From: Psychroserpens luteolus
GTDB taxonomy: Bacteria > Bacteroidota > Bacteroidia > Flavobacteriales > Flavobacteriaceae
Length of the DNA stretch: 64,000 nucleotides
Assembly (NCBI RefSeq): GCF_021032705.1
Contig: NZ_JAHVXI010000008.1
Coordinates: 62,001-126,000, forward strand
Reading direction: 5' to 3'
Shown: one piece after another, positions 51,131-59,490 of the stretch
Numbering within the stretch: the stretch's first letter is position 1
Layout: each line of letters begins with the position of its first letter
Position numbers and translations under genes: made by a program
Notes under the pieces: generated by a model
The model's database searches: none
What the model was told of the DNA's origin: nothing
The model's input: the letters and a program-made list of their open reading frames with translations, nothing else

Positions 51131-52402
51131 TTACTTTTTAAATGGTCGTATGATAAGCCTTGCTGCCTTATCAAAATTAATGTAGTTGTATGTCCAATTA
51201 AAAAATACAATCACGCGGTTTCTAAAACCTACTAAGGACATCAGGTGAATGAACATCCAAATAAACCAAGCAAAAAAGCCGCCAAACTTAAAATGCTTGA
51301 GATCAACAACTGCTTTATTTCTCCCTATGGTAGCCATAGAACCTTTATCATTGTATGTAAACGGTTTTAGCTCTTTATTATGTATTAATTTGAGAAGGTT
51401 TTTACCCAATAGTTTTCCTTGTTGTATGGCTGGTTGTGCAACTTGCGGATGACCGCTTGGGTAGTTTTCGGTGGTCATAAATGCAATATCTCCTAATGCA
51501 AAAACATTTTGATAGCCTTCTATTTGATTAAAACGATTCACTTTATATCTGTTCGCTCGTTCTAATACTGATGACGCGTTGAGTCCAAATACTGGGGCTC
51601 CAGTAACACCTGCCGCCCAAATTAAGGTTTCGGTATGTAAAACCAAATCAGAGTTGGTGGTTACTGTTTTCCCATCGTAATCTTTAACGAATGTATTGGT
51701 GTGTACATCAACCCCTAAACTCTTAAGAAACGTTTCTGATTTTTTCGAAGCATGCTCGCTCATTGGCGGTAAAACCCTATTAGCGCCTTCCAATAGATGA
51801 ATTTGCATATCATTACTATTCAAATCGCGATAATCTCTAGGAAGAATATGATTTTTTAATTCGGCAATAGCACCTGCCAATTCTACTCCAGTTGGGCCTC
51901 CACCTACAATTACAAAGTTTAAGAATGCATTGCGCTCTTCTTTAGTATTAGCAATAGCAGCTTTCTCTAAATTTTGCAAGATCAAACTTCTAATATTTAG
52001 TGCTTGAGGTACACTTTTCATTGGCATACTATTGGTTTCAATAGATGTATTTCCAAAATAATTAGTTTTAGTTCCAGTAGCAATAACAAGATAATCATAA
52101 CCAAGCATACCAATACTTGTTTCTATCTCATTTTTTTCGGCATAAATATGCTTTACCTCTGCAAGTCTAAAAAAAGAATTTTTATGTTTTTTTATTATTT
52201 TTCTTAATGGGTAAGCTATAGAGTCTGGTTCTAAACCAGAACTAGAAACCTGGTATAACAGAGGTTGAAATGTGTGATAATTGTGTTTGTCCAGTAATAC
52301 AACCTGAACATCTTTATTGGCCAAGGTTTTAGCTAAATTAACGCCAGCAAAACCGCCTCCAATAATAACCACTCGTGGTAGTTTTGAATTGGGAATATTC
52401 AT
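51131..52402 (-). CDS. ndh: Type II NADH:quinone oxidoreductase (NDH-2)
   Basis: NDH-2 oxidises NADH and reduces quinone without pumping protons. The 423-residue product has the FAD motif IIGGGFAGVNLAK at the start, the NADH motif FVIVGGGPTGVELAG at about 165-180, QPLLYQVSSSGLEP (quinone/FAD-site region), and ALGDIAFM before the end. The C-terminal hydrophobic stretch (FFAWFIWMFIHLMSLVGFRNR) gives membrane attachment. TACCTTTG at 52430-52437 probably drives it. It is divergent from a sigma factor gene. Confidence 0.93.
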   Translation of the reverse strand: MNIPNSKLPRVVIIGGGFAGVNLAKTLANKDVQVVLLDKHNYHTFQPLLYQVSSSGLEPDSIAYPLRKIIKKHKNSFFRLAEVKHIYAEKNEIETSIGMLGYDYLVIATGTKTNYFGNTSIETNSMPMKSVPQALNIRSLILQNLEKAAIANTKEERNAFLNFVIVGGGPTGVELAGAIAELKNHILPRDYRDLNSNDMQIHLLEGANRVLPPMSEHASKKSETFLKSLGVDVHTNTFVKDYDGKTVTTNSDLVLHTETLIWAAGVTGAPVFGLNASSVLERANRYKVNRFNQIEGYQNVFALGDIAFMTTENYPSGHPQVAQPAIQQGKLLGKNLLKLIHNKELKPFTYNDKGSMATIGRNKAVVDLKHFKFGGFFAWFIWMFIHLMSLVGFRNRVIVFFNWTYNYINFDKAARLIIRPFKK

Positions 52403-52429
52403 AAGAAATGGCTCTTAAAATAATAGTTA

Positions 52430-52437
52430 CAAAGGTA
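52430..52437 (-). promoter_or_regulatory. -7 box TACCTTTG upstream of ndh
   Basis: On the minus strand TACCTTTG fits TAnnTTTG exactly and lies 27 nt before the ndh ATG. The -33 region is T-rich but lacks TTG. Confidence 0.5.
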
Positions 52438-52538
52438 CGATATAACGGTGTTAAAAACTTATTTTTGAATTAATGTTTAACACAGTTGTAACAATTTAAA
52501 TTTTATGACTACATATAGTTAACTAACTAATTAATAAT

Positions 52539-53033
52539 TTGAATAAAGAACTCGAACATAGTTTTGTTGAATTACTTGAGAAGCATCAAAACATTGTGCA
52601 TAAAGTATGTCGATTATATACAAATAATCAAGACGCTCACAATGATTTGTTTCAAGAGATTACCATACAGTTATGGAAAGCATATCCAAAATTTCGAGGT
52701 GATGCTAAGTTCAGTACGTGGATGTATCGCGTGGGATTAAATACAGCAATTACTTTATATAGAAAATCAAAACGCAGTATAGCTACTCAAGGATTTGAGT
52801 CGGTTTCTTTTAAAATAAAATCGGAAGATTATGATGACACCGAAGAACAACAACTCAAATTATTGTACAAAGCAGTACACCAATTAAATGATATTGAAAA
52901 AGCATTGGTCTTTTTATATTTAGAAGACAAAAATTATAGTGAGATAAGTGAAACCCTAGGTATAACTGAAGTTAATGCACGTGTGAAAATGAATAGGGTG
53001 AAGAAAAAATTAAAAACAATATTAAATCCGTAA
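52539..53033 (+). CDS. ECF-type sigma factor with TTG start
   Basis: The 164-residue product carries region 2 (DLFQEITIQLWKAYPKFRGDAKFSTWMYRVGLNTAITLYRK in outline) and region 4 (LNDIEKALVFLYLEDKNYSEISETLGITEVNARVKMNRVKKKLK in outline). The reading begins with TTG at 52539: a stop lies five codons upstream, there is no ATG between, and the next Met (residue 62) is inside region 2. Homologues as I recall begin with the same MNKEL pattern. It is 4 nt from the next gene and forms a three-gene set with two membrane proteins, which may include its anti-sigma factor. Confidence 0.85.
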   Translation: MNKELEHSFVELLEKHQNIVHKVCRLYTNNQDAHNDLFQEITIQLWKAYPKFRGDAKFSTWMYRVGLNTAITLYRKSKRSIATQGFESVSFKIKSEDYDDTEEQQLKLLYKAVHQLNDIEKALVFLYLEDKNYSEISETLGITEVNARVKMNRVKKKLKTILNP

Positions 53034-53037
53034 CATT

Positions 53038-53679
53038 ATGGATGAATTAGATCTATTAAAAAAGGATTGGCAGAAACAAGAGTCTGCTTACCCAAAGTTA
53101 ACCTATAATGAACTCTATAAGATGATCCTTAAAAAGTCATCTTCCATTGTAAAATGGATTTTCATTATAAGCATACTAGAGTTTGTATTTTGGCTATTTA
53201 TGGCTATTGGATTAAAAGCTTCTGGTATTAATAAAGATTACGAAGGTCTGCAATCTGATACTGGCTTTATTATTCTTAGCATTATTTCTTACGCCATTCT
53301 GGCCTATTTCTTCTATCGTTTTTACATGAACTACAAAACGATAAATACTACTGATAATGCCAAAACACTCATGGAAAATATTTTAAAGACCAGACGCACT
53401 GTAAAACAATATGTTGGTTTTAATTTAGCTGTATTGGTTATAGGTGTAGCGTATATGATGCCCTATGCATTAAATCATGATGAATCTACACGTGCACTTA
53501 TTGAAACTGCCCAAGCTAATGGTGATATTTTTAAATATTACCTTGGTGTGGCTCTTGTAACACTAATAGCATTAGTTATTGCGATTGGAATACTACTATT
53601 ATTCTATTGGCTTATTTATGGGCTTCTACTGCGCAGTCTCAATAGAAATTATAGGGAACTCAAAAAACTAGAGGTCTAA
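53038..53679 (+). CDS. Membrane protein of unknown function, candidate anti-sigma partner
   Basis: The 213-residue product has a soluble N-terminal helix (MDELDLLKKDWQKQE, with a YNELYKMI segment) and then four membrane helices (WIFIISILEFVFWLFMA, FIILSIISYAILAYFFY, FNLAVLVIGVAYMMPY, LVTLIALVIAIGILLLFYW). Similar proteins following ECF sigma genes in Flavobacteriaceae are sometimes labelled beta-carotene monooxygenase, with no sequence basis that I can see. Position and the N-terminal soluble helix make an anti-sigma role plausible but unproven. Confidence 0.7.
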   Translation: MDELDLLKKDWQKQESAYPKLTYNELYKMILKKSSSIVKWIFIISILEFVFWLFMAIGLKASGINKDYEGLQSDTGFIILSIISYAILAYFFYRFYMNYKTINTTDNAKTLMENILKTRRTVKQYVGFNLAVLVIGVAYMMPYALNHDESTRALIETAQANGDIFKYYLGVALVTLIALVIAIGILLLFYWLIYGLLLRSLNRNYRELKKLEV

Positions 53680-53682
53680 TTT

Positions 53683-53892
53683 ATGAAAGATAAGAAGCTT
53701 AAAGATTCAAAAACTGATGATTCTAATTCGATGTTTGTTATGGGCATCATGTTCATAGTCTTTTCACTCTGCTTTGGCTGGTCTAAATTTTTCTTGTTTA
53801 TGGGACTGATTTTTCTGTTTAATGCTGTAAGTAAAAGACAAGCAATAATCGACACTTGTAATCAAGAAAAGGATTTCGAAATAAAAGACTAA
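53683..53892 (+). CDS. Small membrane protein (69 aa)
   Basis: The product has a basic, soluble start (MKDKKLKDSK) and two closely spaced hydrophobic stretches (MFVMGIMFIVFSLCFGW, FFLFMGLIFLFNAVSK). It then ends in an acidic tail. It is the third gene after the sigma factor, 3 nt after the previous stop. Its stop directly abuts the stop of the convergent acyltransferase gene with no intergenic base. The function is unknown. Confidence 0.65.
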   Translation: MKDKKLKDSKTDDSNSMFVMGIMFIVFSLCFGWSKFFLFMGLIFLFNAVSKRQAIIDTCNQEKDFEIKD

Positions 53893-54690
53893 TTACCAGT
53901 CTCTAAGTTTATTTAAACGCTCTTGCTCTTCCAACTCTTCTTGTGGAATAACCTTTAAAAATGAAGGATGCTGTTCAATAGCATACTCAATTTTTTCAAC
54001 AATCTCTGCTATAGACTCATTCTCGTAATCGATTTGCAAAGGCTCTTTAACTTCAAAAGATTGATAGACGTTCTTCTTTTTAACACGCAATCCTTTTTTA
54101 TCAAATGAGCGTCTAAAACCATCTATTACAATTGGCACAACTACAGGCTTATACTGTTTAATAATATGTGCAGTTCCTTTTCTAATAGGTTTAAAAGGTG
54201 TCGTTGTTCCTTGCGGAAATGTAACAACCCAACCATCATCTAGTGCTTTTTTGATACTCGTGATATCACTCATTTTTACTTGACGATTGACATTTTGACC
54301 TTTAGAGCGCCATGTACGCTCTATACTTATAGAACCTGTATAAGCGAATATTTTCGGAATTAAACCAGACTTCATCGTTTCCTTTGCGGCTACGTAATAC
54401 ATGTTTAATTTAGGGTTCCAGAGATAACCTACATTTTTTATGTTATCTAATCGACCACTTAGACTAGCATTAAACACATGAAACATAGCAATAACATCTG
54501 CAAAATAAGTTTGATGATTAGAGATAAACAGTACGTTTGTGTCTGGCAGACTTTTTATAATATCAGAACCTTCTATTTGCAGTTCGTTAAAACCTCTAAA
54601 TCGTCGATGTGTGAGAAGACCTAAGATTCTTATCAGCCACTTTTTTATAAAAAGTATATGCCCAAAGGGGTTTCTTTTAAATAATCCCAT
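53893..54690 (-). CDS. 1-acyl-sn-glycerol-3-phosphate acyltransferase-like protein (PlsC family)
   Basis: PlsC-type enzymes make phosphatidic acid for membrane lipids. The 265-residue product has the catalytic HX4D motif in SNHQTYFAD, the substrate motif SIERTWRSK and a C-terminal VVPIVIDG. The third family motif, usually FPEGT, reads FPQGT here (Gln for Glu), which may alter substrate binding. The N-terminus has a hydrophobic, membrane-associated segment. The start is an ATG with a basic first helix. Confidence 0.82.
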   Translation of the reverse strand: MGLFKRNPFGHILFIKKWLIRILGLLTHRRFRGFNELQIEGSDIIKSLPDTNVLFISNHQTYFADVIAMFHVFNASLSGRLDNIKNVGYLWNPKLNMYYVAAKETMKSGLIPKIFAYTGSISIERTWRSKGQNVNRQVKMSDITSIKKALDDGWVVTFPQGTTTPFKPIRKGTAHIIKQYKPVVVPIVIDGFRRSFDKKGLRVKKKNVYQSFEVKEPLQIDYENESIAEIVEKIEYAIEQHPSFLKVIPQEELEEQERLNKLRDW

Positions 54691-54738
54691 TAATTGTTAG
54701 TTATTAAGCGGAAAGACAAACTTACAAAAATCTAATAC

Positions 54739-55377
54739 TTACAACACCATTTTTAACAAGTCTTTTAATTCACTTAACATCATGGCTGTAGCTCCCCAAA
54801 CCACATGTCCGTTTAATATAAAAGCAGGAACTTCTAACTCACGTTCATATGAAGTCATGACACTAACATCTTTTGTATGATTATCATTTAAAAAATCGGT
54901 AAGTTTCACTTCTATAAGATCCTCAACCTCTTCATCTTGCTTCACAAAATTTGGTGTTACACTTGTTACTCCAAAAAAAGGAGCTACTGTAAAATTACTT
55001 GGCGGAATATATAAAGGGGTCATCGCTTTTAAAACATCTACAGTATTTATATCTACACCAACTTCTTCTTGAGTTTCTCTAAGCGCTGTAAATTCTAAGT
55101 TAGGATCATCATCTTCATATTTACCTCCTGGAAAGCCAACTTGAGCAGAATGCACACCTCTATAGGTTTTTCTTAAAATGAGTATTAAATATGTCGCTTC
55201 ACGTCTAGGATAAAACAGAGCCATAACACCTGCTTTTTTGGCATATTTCATTTTCTCCCTGTTTTCCTCAACTAGATGTTCACGAAATGGTGGTGACATT
55301 TTAAACTGTGAGGTTTCTCCCGGAAGATTTAGATTTTTTATTTTTGATACCGATTTTATAAACGTTTCAAAATTCAT
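54739..55377 (-). CDS. NUDIX hydrolase, CoA pyrophosphatase-like
   Basis: The 212-residue product has the CoA-pyrophosphatase layout: an N-terminal segment with LTLILRK-type strands, HSAQVGFPGGKYEDDDPNLEFTAL and the NUDIX-box end RETQEEVGV. The UPF/CoA motif (the TYRGVHSAQVGFPGG region) sits just before the box. The extra C-terminal strands fit the length of the family. It probably cleaves CoA or a related nucleotide diphosphate. Its ATG lies only 6 nt from that of the divergent cyclophilin gene. Confidence 0.85.
   Translation of the reverse strand: MNFETFIKSVSKIKNLNLPGETSQFKMSPPFREHLVEENREKMKYAKKAGVMALFYPRREATYLILILRKTYRGVHSAQVGFPGGKYEDDDPNLEFTALRETQEEVGVDINTVDVLKAMTPLYIPPSNFTVAPFFGVTSVTPNFVKQDEEVEDLIEVKLTDFLNDNHTKDVSVMTSYERELEVPAFILNGHVVWGATAMMLSELKDLLKMVL
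55339..55346 (+). promoter_or_regulatory. -7 box TATTTTTG inside the NUDIX gene, for the divergent cyclophilin gene
   Basis: TATTTTTG lies 37 nt before the ATG at 55384, inside the first codons of the opposite-strand NUDIX gene. With only 6 nt between the two start codons, the cyclophilin promoter must lie there. No TTG is seen at the -33 distance. Confidence 0.4.
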
Positions 55378-55383
55378 TCCCTT

Positions 55384-56091
55384 ATGAGGTTTTTTCTAAT
55401 AATCGTATGTTGCTTACTAATTTTCAATTGTGAAGATAAACAATCTGAAAAGAAATCTCCTACACAAATTATAGATTCTACTCAAGTTAAAAAAGAAACT
55501 GATATAGAAAAAATCGATACCATTTCCGAAGAAAAAAAAGAAGACTTCCTATTGACCAAAGATAATGCCATGGAGTTTTTTCTTCAATATGAAAAGGAAA
55601 ATAAAGAAAATAGAGTACGTATTGTTACCGACTTTGGAAACATAGATATCTTGCTGTTTAATGAAACCAAATTCCATCGCGCTAACTTTATCTATCTTAC
55701 CAAAAAGGGATATTTTGATAATACACAGTTCTATCGTGTAATCGAAAATTATATCATTCAAGGTGGAAGTACAGATGAAAAGGATGTGATGCGTAAAAGA
55801 CGTTTTATTGGTAAGTACTTATTACCAACAGATACCAAAAGAGGGTTTCGCCATGACAGAGGTGTCATCTCTATGCCAAGCAGTGATATTGACAATCCAT
55901 ATAAATTGGCCTCACCATATGAGTTCTTTATCACGCTGAGAGATGTGTATCAATTAGATGGTGATTATACAATCTTTGGAAGAGTAATAGCTGGACTAGA
56001 TGTCGCAGACAAAATTGCTAATGTTGATACCGACGATGCCGATTGGCCTCTCAAAAACGTATATATCAAAAGAGTAGAATTATTAAATTAG
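55384..56091 (+). CDS. Cyclophilin-type peptidyl-prolyl cis-trans isomerase lipoprotein
   Basis: The 235-residue product has a lipoprotein signal (IFNCEDK, Cys near 16), a charged linker (about 20-75), then a cyclophilin domain: VTDFGNIDILLF, YFDNTQFYRVIENYIIQGGS, RGVISMPSS and YTIFGRVIAGLDVADKI. It should catalyse prolyl isomerisation in the periplasm. The usual active-site Arg is kept in FYRVI; the substrate loop is shorter than in eukaryotic cyclophilins. A 97-nt gap without a clear promoter separates it from the M3 peptidase. Confidence 0.9.
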   Translation: MRFFLIIVCCLLIFNCEDKQSEKKSPTQIIDSTQVKKETDIEKIDTISEEKKEDFLLTKDNAMEFFLQYEKENKENRVRIVTDFGNIDILLFNETKFHRANFIYLTKKGYFDNTQFYRVIENYIIQGGSTDEKDVMRKRRFIGKYLLPTDTKRGFRHDRGVISMPSSDIDNPYKLASPYEFFITLRDVYQLDGDYTIFGRVIAGLDVADKIANVDTDDADWPLKNVYIKRVELLN

Positions 56092-56187
56092 TATTCGTGT
56101 TAATCTTCACTTTTAACAAATTCACAACAATCTAGTTGCTTAATTTTAAGTACCTTCAAGGGCATAAAAACCAATATTAATTTCTAA

Positions 56188-58335
56188 ATGATTTATAAAT
56201 CCCTAAAAGCTGCAGTTCTATGCAGTGTTATTCTCTTTGCGAGCTGTAAAGATGACACCAAAACAGAAGACAAAATAGCTATGAGTGATAATGTATTACT
56301 ACAAGAATGGACTGGTGCCTATCAAGGCGTTCCTGCTTTTGACAAAATGAATGTCGATGATATCAAAGAAGCTGTACTAAAAGGTATGGAACTTGGTCTG
56401 GAAGACATAGAAGCTATTGCAAATAACACAGAAGACCCAACCTTTGAGAATACAATTGTAGCGCTTGAAGCATCGGCAGACGAGCTTAATCATGTATTTA
56501 CCTATTATGGTATTTTAAGCAGTAATATGTCATCACCAGAGTTTAGAGATATACAGACCGAATTAGCGCCTCAGCTTTCCGAATATAGTTCTAAGATCTC
56601 GCAAAACGAAAAACTATTTCAGCGTATAAAGGCGGTTTATGATGCTTCACAAAATACGCCATTAGCTGCAGATCAACAACGTGTGGTTGATTTAATCTAT
56701 AAAGGTTTTGAAATGAATGGTGCTAATCTCGATGCTGAAAAGAAAAAACGTTATGCCGAGATCAACAAAGAACTCTCGTCGTTATACACTAAGTTTTCGA
56801 ATAATGTTCTGCATGATGAAGAAAACTATGTGACCTATCTAAACAAAAATCAGCTGGGAGGACTCTCCGAGTTCTTTATTAATTCTGCAGCAAAAATAGC
56901 AACAGATAAAGGTCAAGACGGTAAATATGCCATTACCAATACGCGATCATCTATGGATCCCTTCCTCACCTATTCTACCGAACGTGATTTACGAAAAATT
57001 GTATGGACCAATTATTATGCACGTGGTGACAATGGTGATGATTATGATAATAACCAGATTATTGCAGAAATTCTAAAACTGCGTAAAGAACGTGTTGGAT
57101 TATTAGGTTATGATAACTATGCCGAATGGCGCTTACAAGATCGAATGGCAAAAAACCCGCAAAATGCCATGAATCTTATGGAAGCCGTTTGGCCTGCAGC
57201 AATTGCTCGTGTTGGTGAAGAAGTTGCCGACATGCAAGCTGTAGCTGATGCTAATGGCGATAACATTAAAATTGAGCCATGGGATTACCGCTATTATGCT
57301 GAAAAAGTACGTCAGAAAAAGTATGATTTAGATAGTGATGAAGTGAAACAATATCTTCAATTAGATAAATTGACTGATGCTTTATTTTATACTGCTGGAC
57401 GTTTGTTTAACTATAAGTTCACTCCTGTTGAAGAAGGTAAGGTCCCTGTGTTTCATGAAGATGTAAACGTATGGGAAGTGACCGATAAAGATTCTGGAAA
57501 GCACATAGGGCTATGGTATTTAGATCCTTTTGCTAGACAAGGGAAGCGTTCTGGTGCTTGGGCAACAACCTATAGAAGCTATACATCATACCAAGGCGAA
57601 ACAAATGTATTAGCGTCTAACAATTCTAACTTTGTGAAAGCTGCTCCAGGTGAAGCTGTATTAGTATCTTGGGATGATGCCGAAACTTTTTTCCATGAAT
57701 TTGGGCATGCATTACACTTCTTTTCAAGTAATGTGAGATATCCTACACTTAATGGAGGAGTTAGAGACTATACCGAATTTCAGTCACAGCTATTAGAACG
57801 TTGGTTGTCTACAGATGAAGTCATTAATCAGTTTTTAGTACATCACAAAACTGGCGAACCCATTCCTGCAACTCTGGTAGAAAAAATTAAAAAAGCATCC
57901 ACGTTTAATCAAGGATTTGGAACAACCGAATATCTGGCTTCTGCACTTATGGATATGAAATTACACTTAGCCGATCCTACAAATATTGATATTGATGCCT
58001 TTGAGCGTGAGACTTTAAAAGAACTAAACATGCCTGAAGAGCTCCCTATGCGTCATCGTACACCTCATTTTGGACATGTATTTTCTGGTGAAGGTTATGC
58101 CACTGCGTACTATGGATATATGTGGGCAGATGTATTAACAAGTGATGCTTCTGAAGCATTTAGAGATGCTCCAGGAGGTTTCTATGACGAAGAAGTTTCT
58201 GCTAAATTGGTAAAGTATTTATTTGCACCTAGAAACTCCATAGATCCAGCTGAGGCTTATCGCCTATTTAGAGGACGTGACGCTAAGATAGAAGCCTTGA
58301 TGCGAGATCGCGGATTTCCAGTAACTACTGAATAA
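56188..58335 (+). CDS. Peptidyl-dipeptidase-like M3 metallopeptidase, lipoprotein
   Basis: M3 peptidases (Dcp/thimet oligopeptidase family) cut short peptides. The 715-residue product begins with a lipoprotein signal (LFASCKDD) and has the M3 zinc motif HEFGH (His503, Glu504, His507). The third ligand is Glu530 in DYTEFQSQLLE, and the C-terminal substrate region is conserved (FGHVFSGEGYATAYYGYMWAD in outline). The N-terminal half is the helical lid. The length matches the family. It should act in the periplasm or at the outer membrane. A strong terminator follows. Confidence 0.94.
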   Translation: MIYKSLKAAVLCSVILFASCKDDTKTEDKIAMSDNVLLQEWTGAYQGVPAFDKMNVDDIKEAVLKGMELGLEDIEAIANNTEDPTFENTIVALEASADELNHVFTYYGILSSNMSSPEFRDIQTELAPQLSEYSSKISQNEKLFQRIKAVYDASQNTPLAADQQRVVDLIYKGFEMNGANLDAEKKKRYAEINKELSSLYTKFSNNVLHDEENYVTYLNKNQLGGLSEFFINSAAKIATDKGQDGKYAITNTRSSMDPFLTYSTERDLRKIVWTNYYARGDNGDDYDNNQIIAEILKLRKERVGLLGYDNYAEWRLQDRMAKNPQNAMNLMEAVWPAAIARVGEEVADMQAVADANGDNIKIEPWDYRYYAEKVRQKKYDLDSDEVKQYLQLDKLTDALFYTAGRLFNYKFTPVEEGKVPVFHEDVNVWEVTDKDSGKHIGLWYLDPFARQGKRSGAWATTYRSYTSYQGETNVLASNNSNFVKAAPGEAVLVSWDDAETFFHEFGHALHFFSSNVRYPTLNGGVRDYTEFQSQLLERWLSTDEVINQFLVHHKTGEPIPATLVEKIKKASTFNQGFGTTEYLASALMDMKLHLADPTNIDIDAFERETLKELNMPEELPMRHRTPHFGHVFSGEGYATAYYGYMWADVLTSDASEAFRDAPGGFYDEEVSAKLVKYLFAPRNSIDPAEAYRLFRGRDAKIEALMRDRGFPVTTE

Positions 58336-58360
58336 ATTAGAAAATTAAAATTGTTTTTGT

Positions 58361-58398
58361 ATTCCTATTATCTTTCCTATGGGTGAGATAATAGGAAT
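58361..58398 (+). terminator. Terminator of the M3 peptidase gene
   Basis: ATTCCTATTATCT (58361-58373) pairs perfectly with its complement at 58386-58398. A short T-run follows, 25 nt after the peptidase stop. Confidence 0.85.
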
Positions 58399-58440
58399 TT
58401 TTCTTATCTTTAAAAAGACAACTCTTTACCTGTATTTATA

Positions 58441-58869
58441 ATGAAATCAATACAAATATTCATAGCTGTATTGTTTCTTTTAGGATGTAAAAACCCAGAA
58501 GAAAAGGCTAACACAATTGTTTCGAAAGACGATTGTGTCAAGGCTGTTTTCGAAAAGGATAGTATTTTAGGTAGCATTAGAAATCACTCGTCAGAAAAAA
58601 TATCGCTAAGCGAAACAATAACGAACTACTCTAATGATCTAAAAAAATTAGATTTCAGTAATTGTCCAGATGCTTTTAAACTAGCTTTTCATGAACATAT
58701 AGATGCTTGGATTAAAATGAAAGACATTACCAATAAATATCCGTCACTTAGAGGCGAGCTACATGCTATTTTTGATCAGATAGAACAAAGCAAAGACTCG
58801 ACAGAATTTAAATTACACTTGAAAGGCATATGGGATACTTGGACACAAATTGAAGAGAGCTATAAATAA
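58441..58869 (+). CDS. Small lipoprotein of unknown function
   Basis: The 142-residue product has a lipobox (LLGCKNP, Cys near 16). The mature part is helical, with two cysteines (DDCVKA and SNCPDAFKLAFHEHIDAW) that might pair, and a repeating W-containing end (HIDAWIKM, IWDTWTQIEE). I recognise no family. TATCTTTA, one base from the -7 consensus, lies about 30 nt upstream. It converges with the TRIC-type channel gene, leaving 6 nt. Confidence 0.65.
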   Translation: MKSIQIFIAVLFLLGCKNPEEKANTIVSKDDCVKAVFEKDSILGSIRNHSSEKISLSETITNYSNDLKKLDFSNCPDAFKLAFHEHIDAWIKMKDITNKYPSLRGELHAIFDQIEQSKDSTEFKLHLKGIWDTWTQIEESYK

Positions 58870-58875
58870 TTGTCT

Positions 58876-59490
58876 TTATAATTCTTCTTTTTTATACAAA
58901 CTTGGTAAACTAATTTTAAGCCTTACTGCAAGTAACCTTATAACAATAACAATAAGTCCTGCAATAACAAATATAAAGTTGGTATCTGCAACAAAATTAC
59001 GCAGTAAGAAATAAGTGAGTCCACCTAAAATACAAGGTGTTGCGTAAATTTCCTTTCTAAAAATTACTGGAATCTCATTACATAAAATATCTCTTAACAC
59101 ACCTCCAAAACAGGCTGTTACAGTTCCTAAAGCTATGCAAATAATTGGATGTAAACCTGCTACAAGTCCGGCTTCTATTCCAACCACAGTATATAAACCA
59201 ATGCCTATAGTATCAAATAAAAATAGAGAACGCCTTAGATATCCTATTTGCTTCCGAAGTACAACAGCAAATATTGCTGAGGCAACAATAACATATACAT
59301 ACGTCATATTGGTCATCCATGACACTGGTTGTACTCCAATCATGACATCTCTTAATGTACCACCTCCAACCGAAGTTACAAAAGCAATAATAAGAACACC
59401 AAAAGCATCCATGCGTTTATCGAGAGCTACCAAAACTCCAGAAATAGCAAAGGCAATAGTTCCTAAGATATCGATAACTTGAAAAAACAT
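58876..59490 (-). CDS. TRIC-type / UPF0126 (YadS-like) membrane protein
   Basis: The 204-residue product has two repeats of three membrane helices. Each contains the family glycine-rich signature: FVTSVGGGTLRDVMIG in the first and TACFGGVLRDILCNE in the second, with an additional C-terminal helix. Prokaryotic members of this family include potassium-permeable trimeric channels. The start ATG overlaps the stop of the RDD gene by one base, so the two are translationally coupled. Confidence 0.9.
   Translation of the reverse strand: MFFQVIDILGTIAFAISGVLVALDKRMDAFGVLIIAFVTSVGGGTLRDVMIGVQPVSWMTNMTYVYVIVASAIFAVVLRKQIGYLRRSLFLFDTIGIGLYTVVGIEAGLVAGLHPIICIALGTVTACFGGVLRDILCNEIPVIFRKEIYATPCILGGLTYFLLRNFVADTNFIFVIAGLIVIVIRLLAVRLKISLPSLYKKEEL

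Noticed and set aside
53038-53679. Beta-carotene monooxygenase
   Set aside because: Similar membrane proteins sometimes carry that name, but there are no iron-ligand histidines and the topology is wrong for that enzyme.
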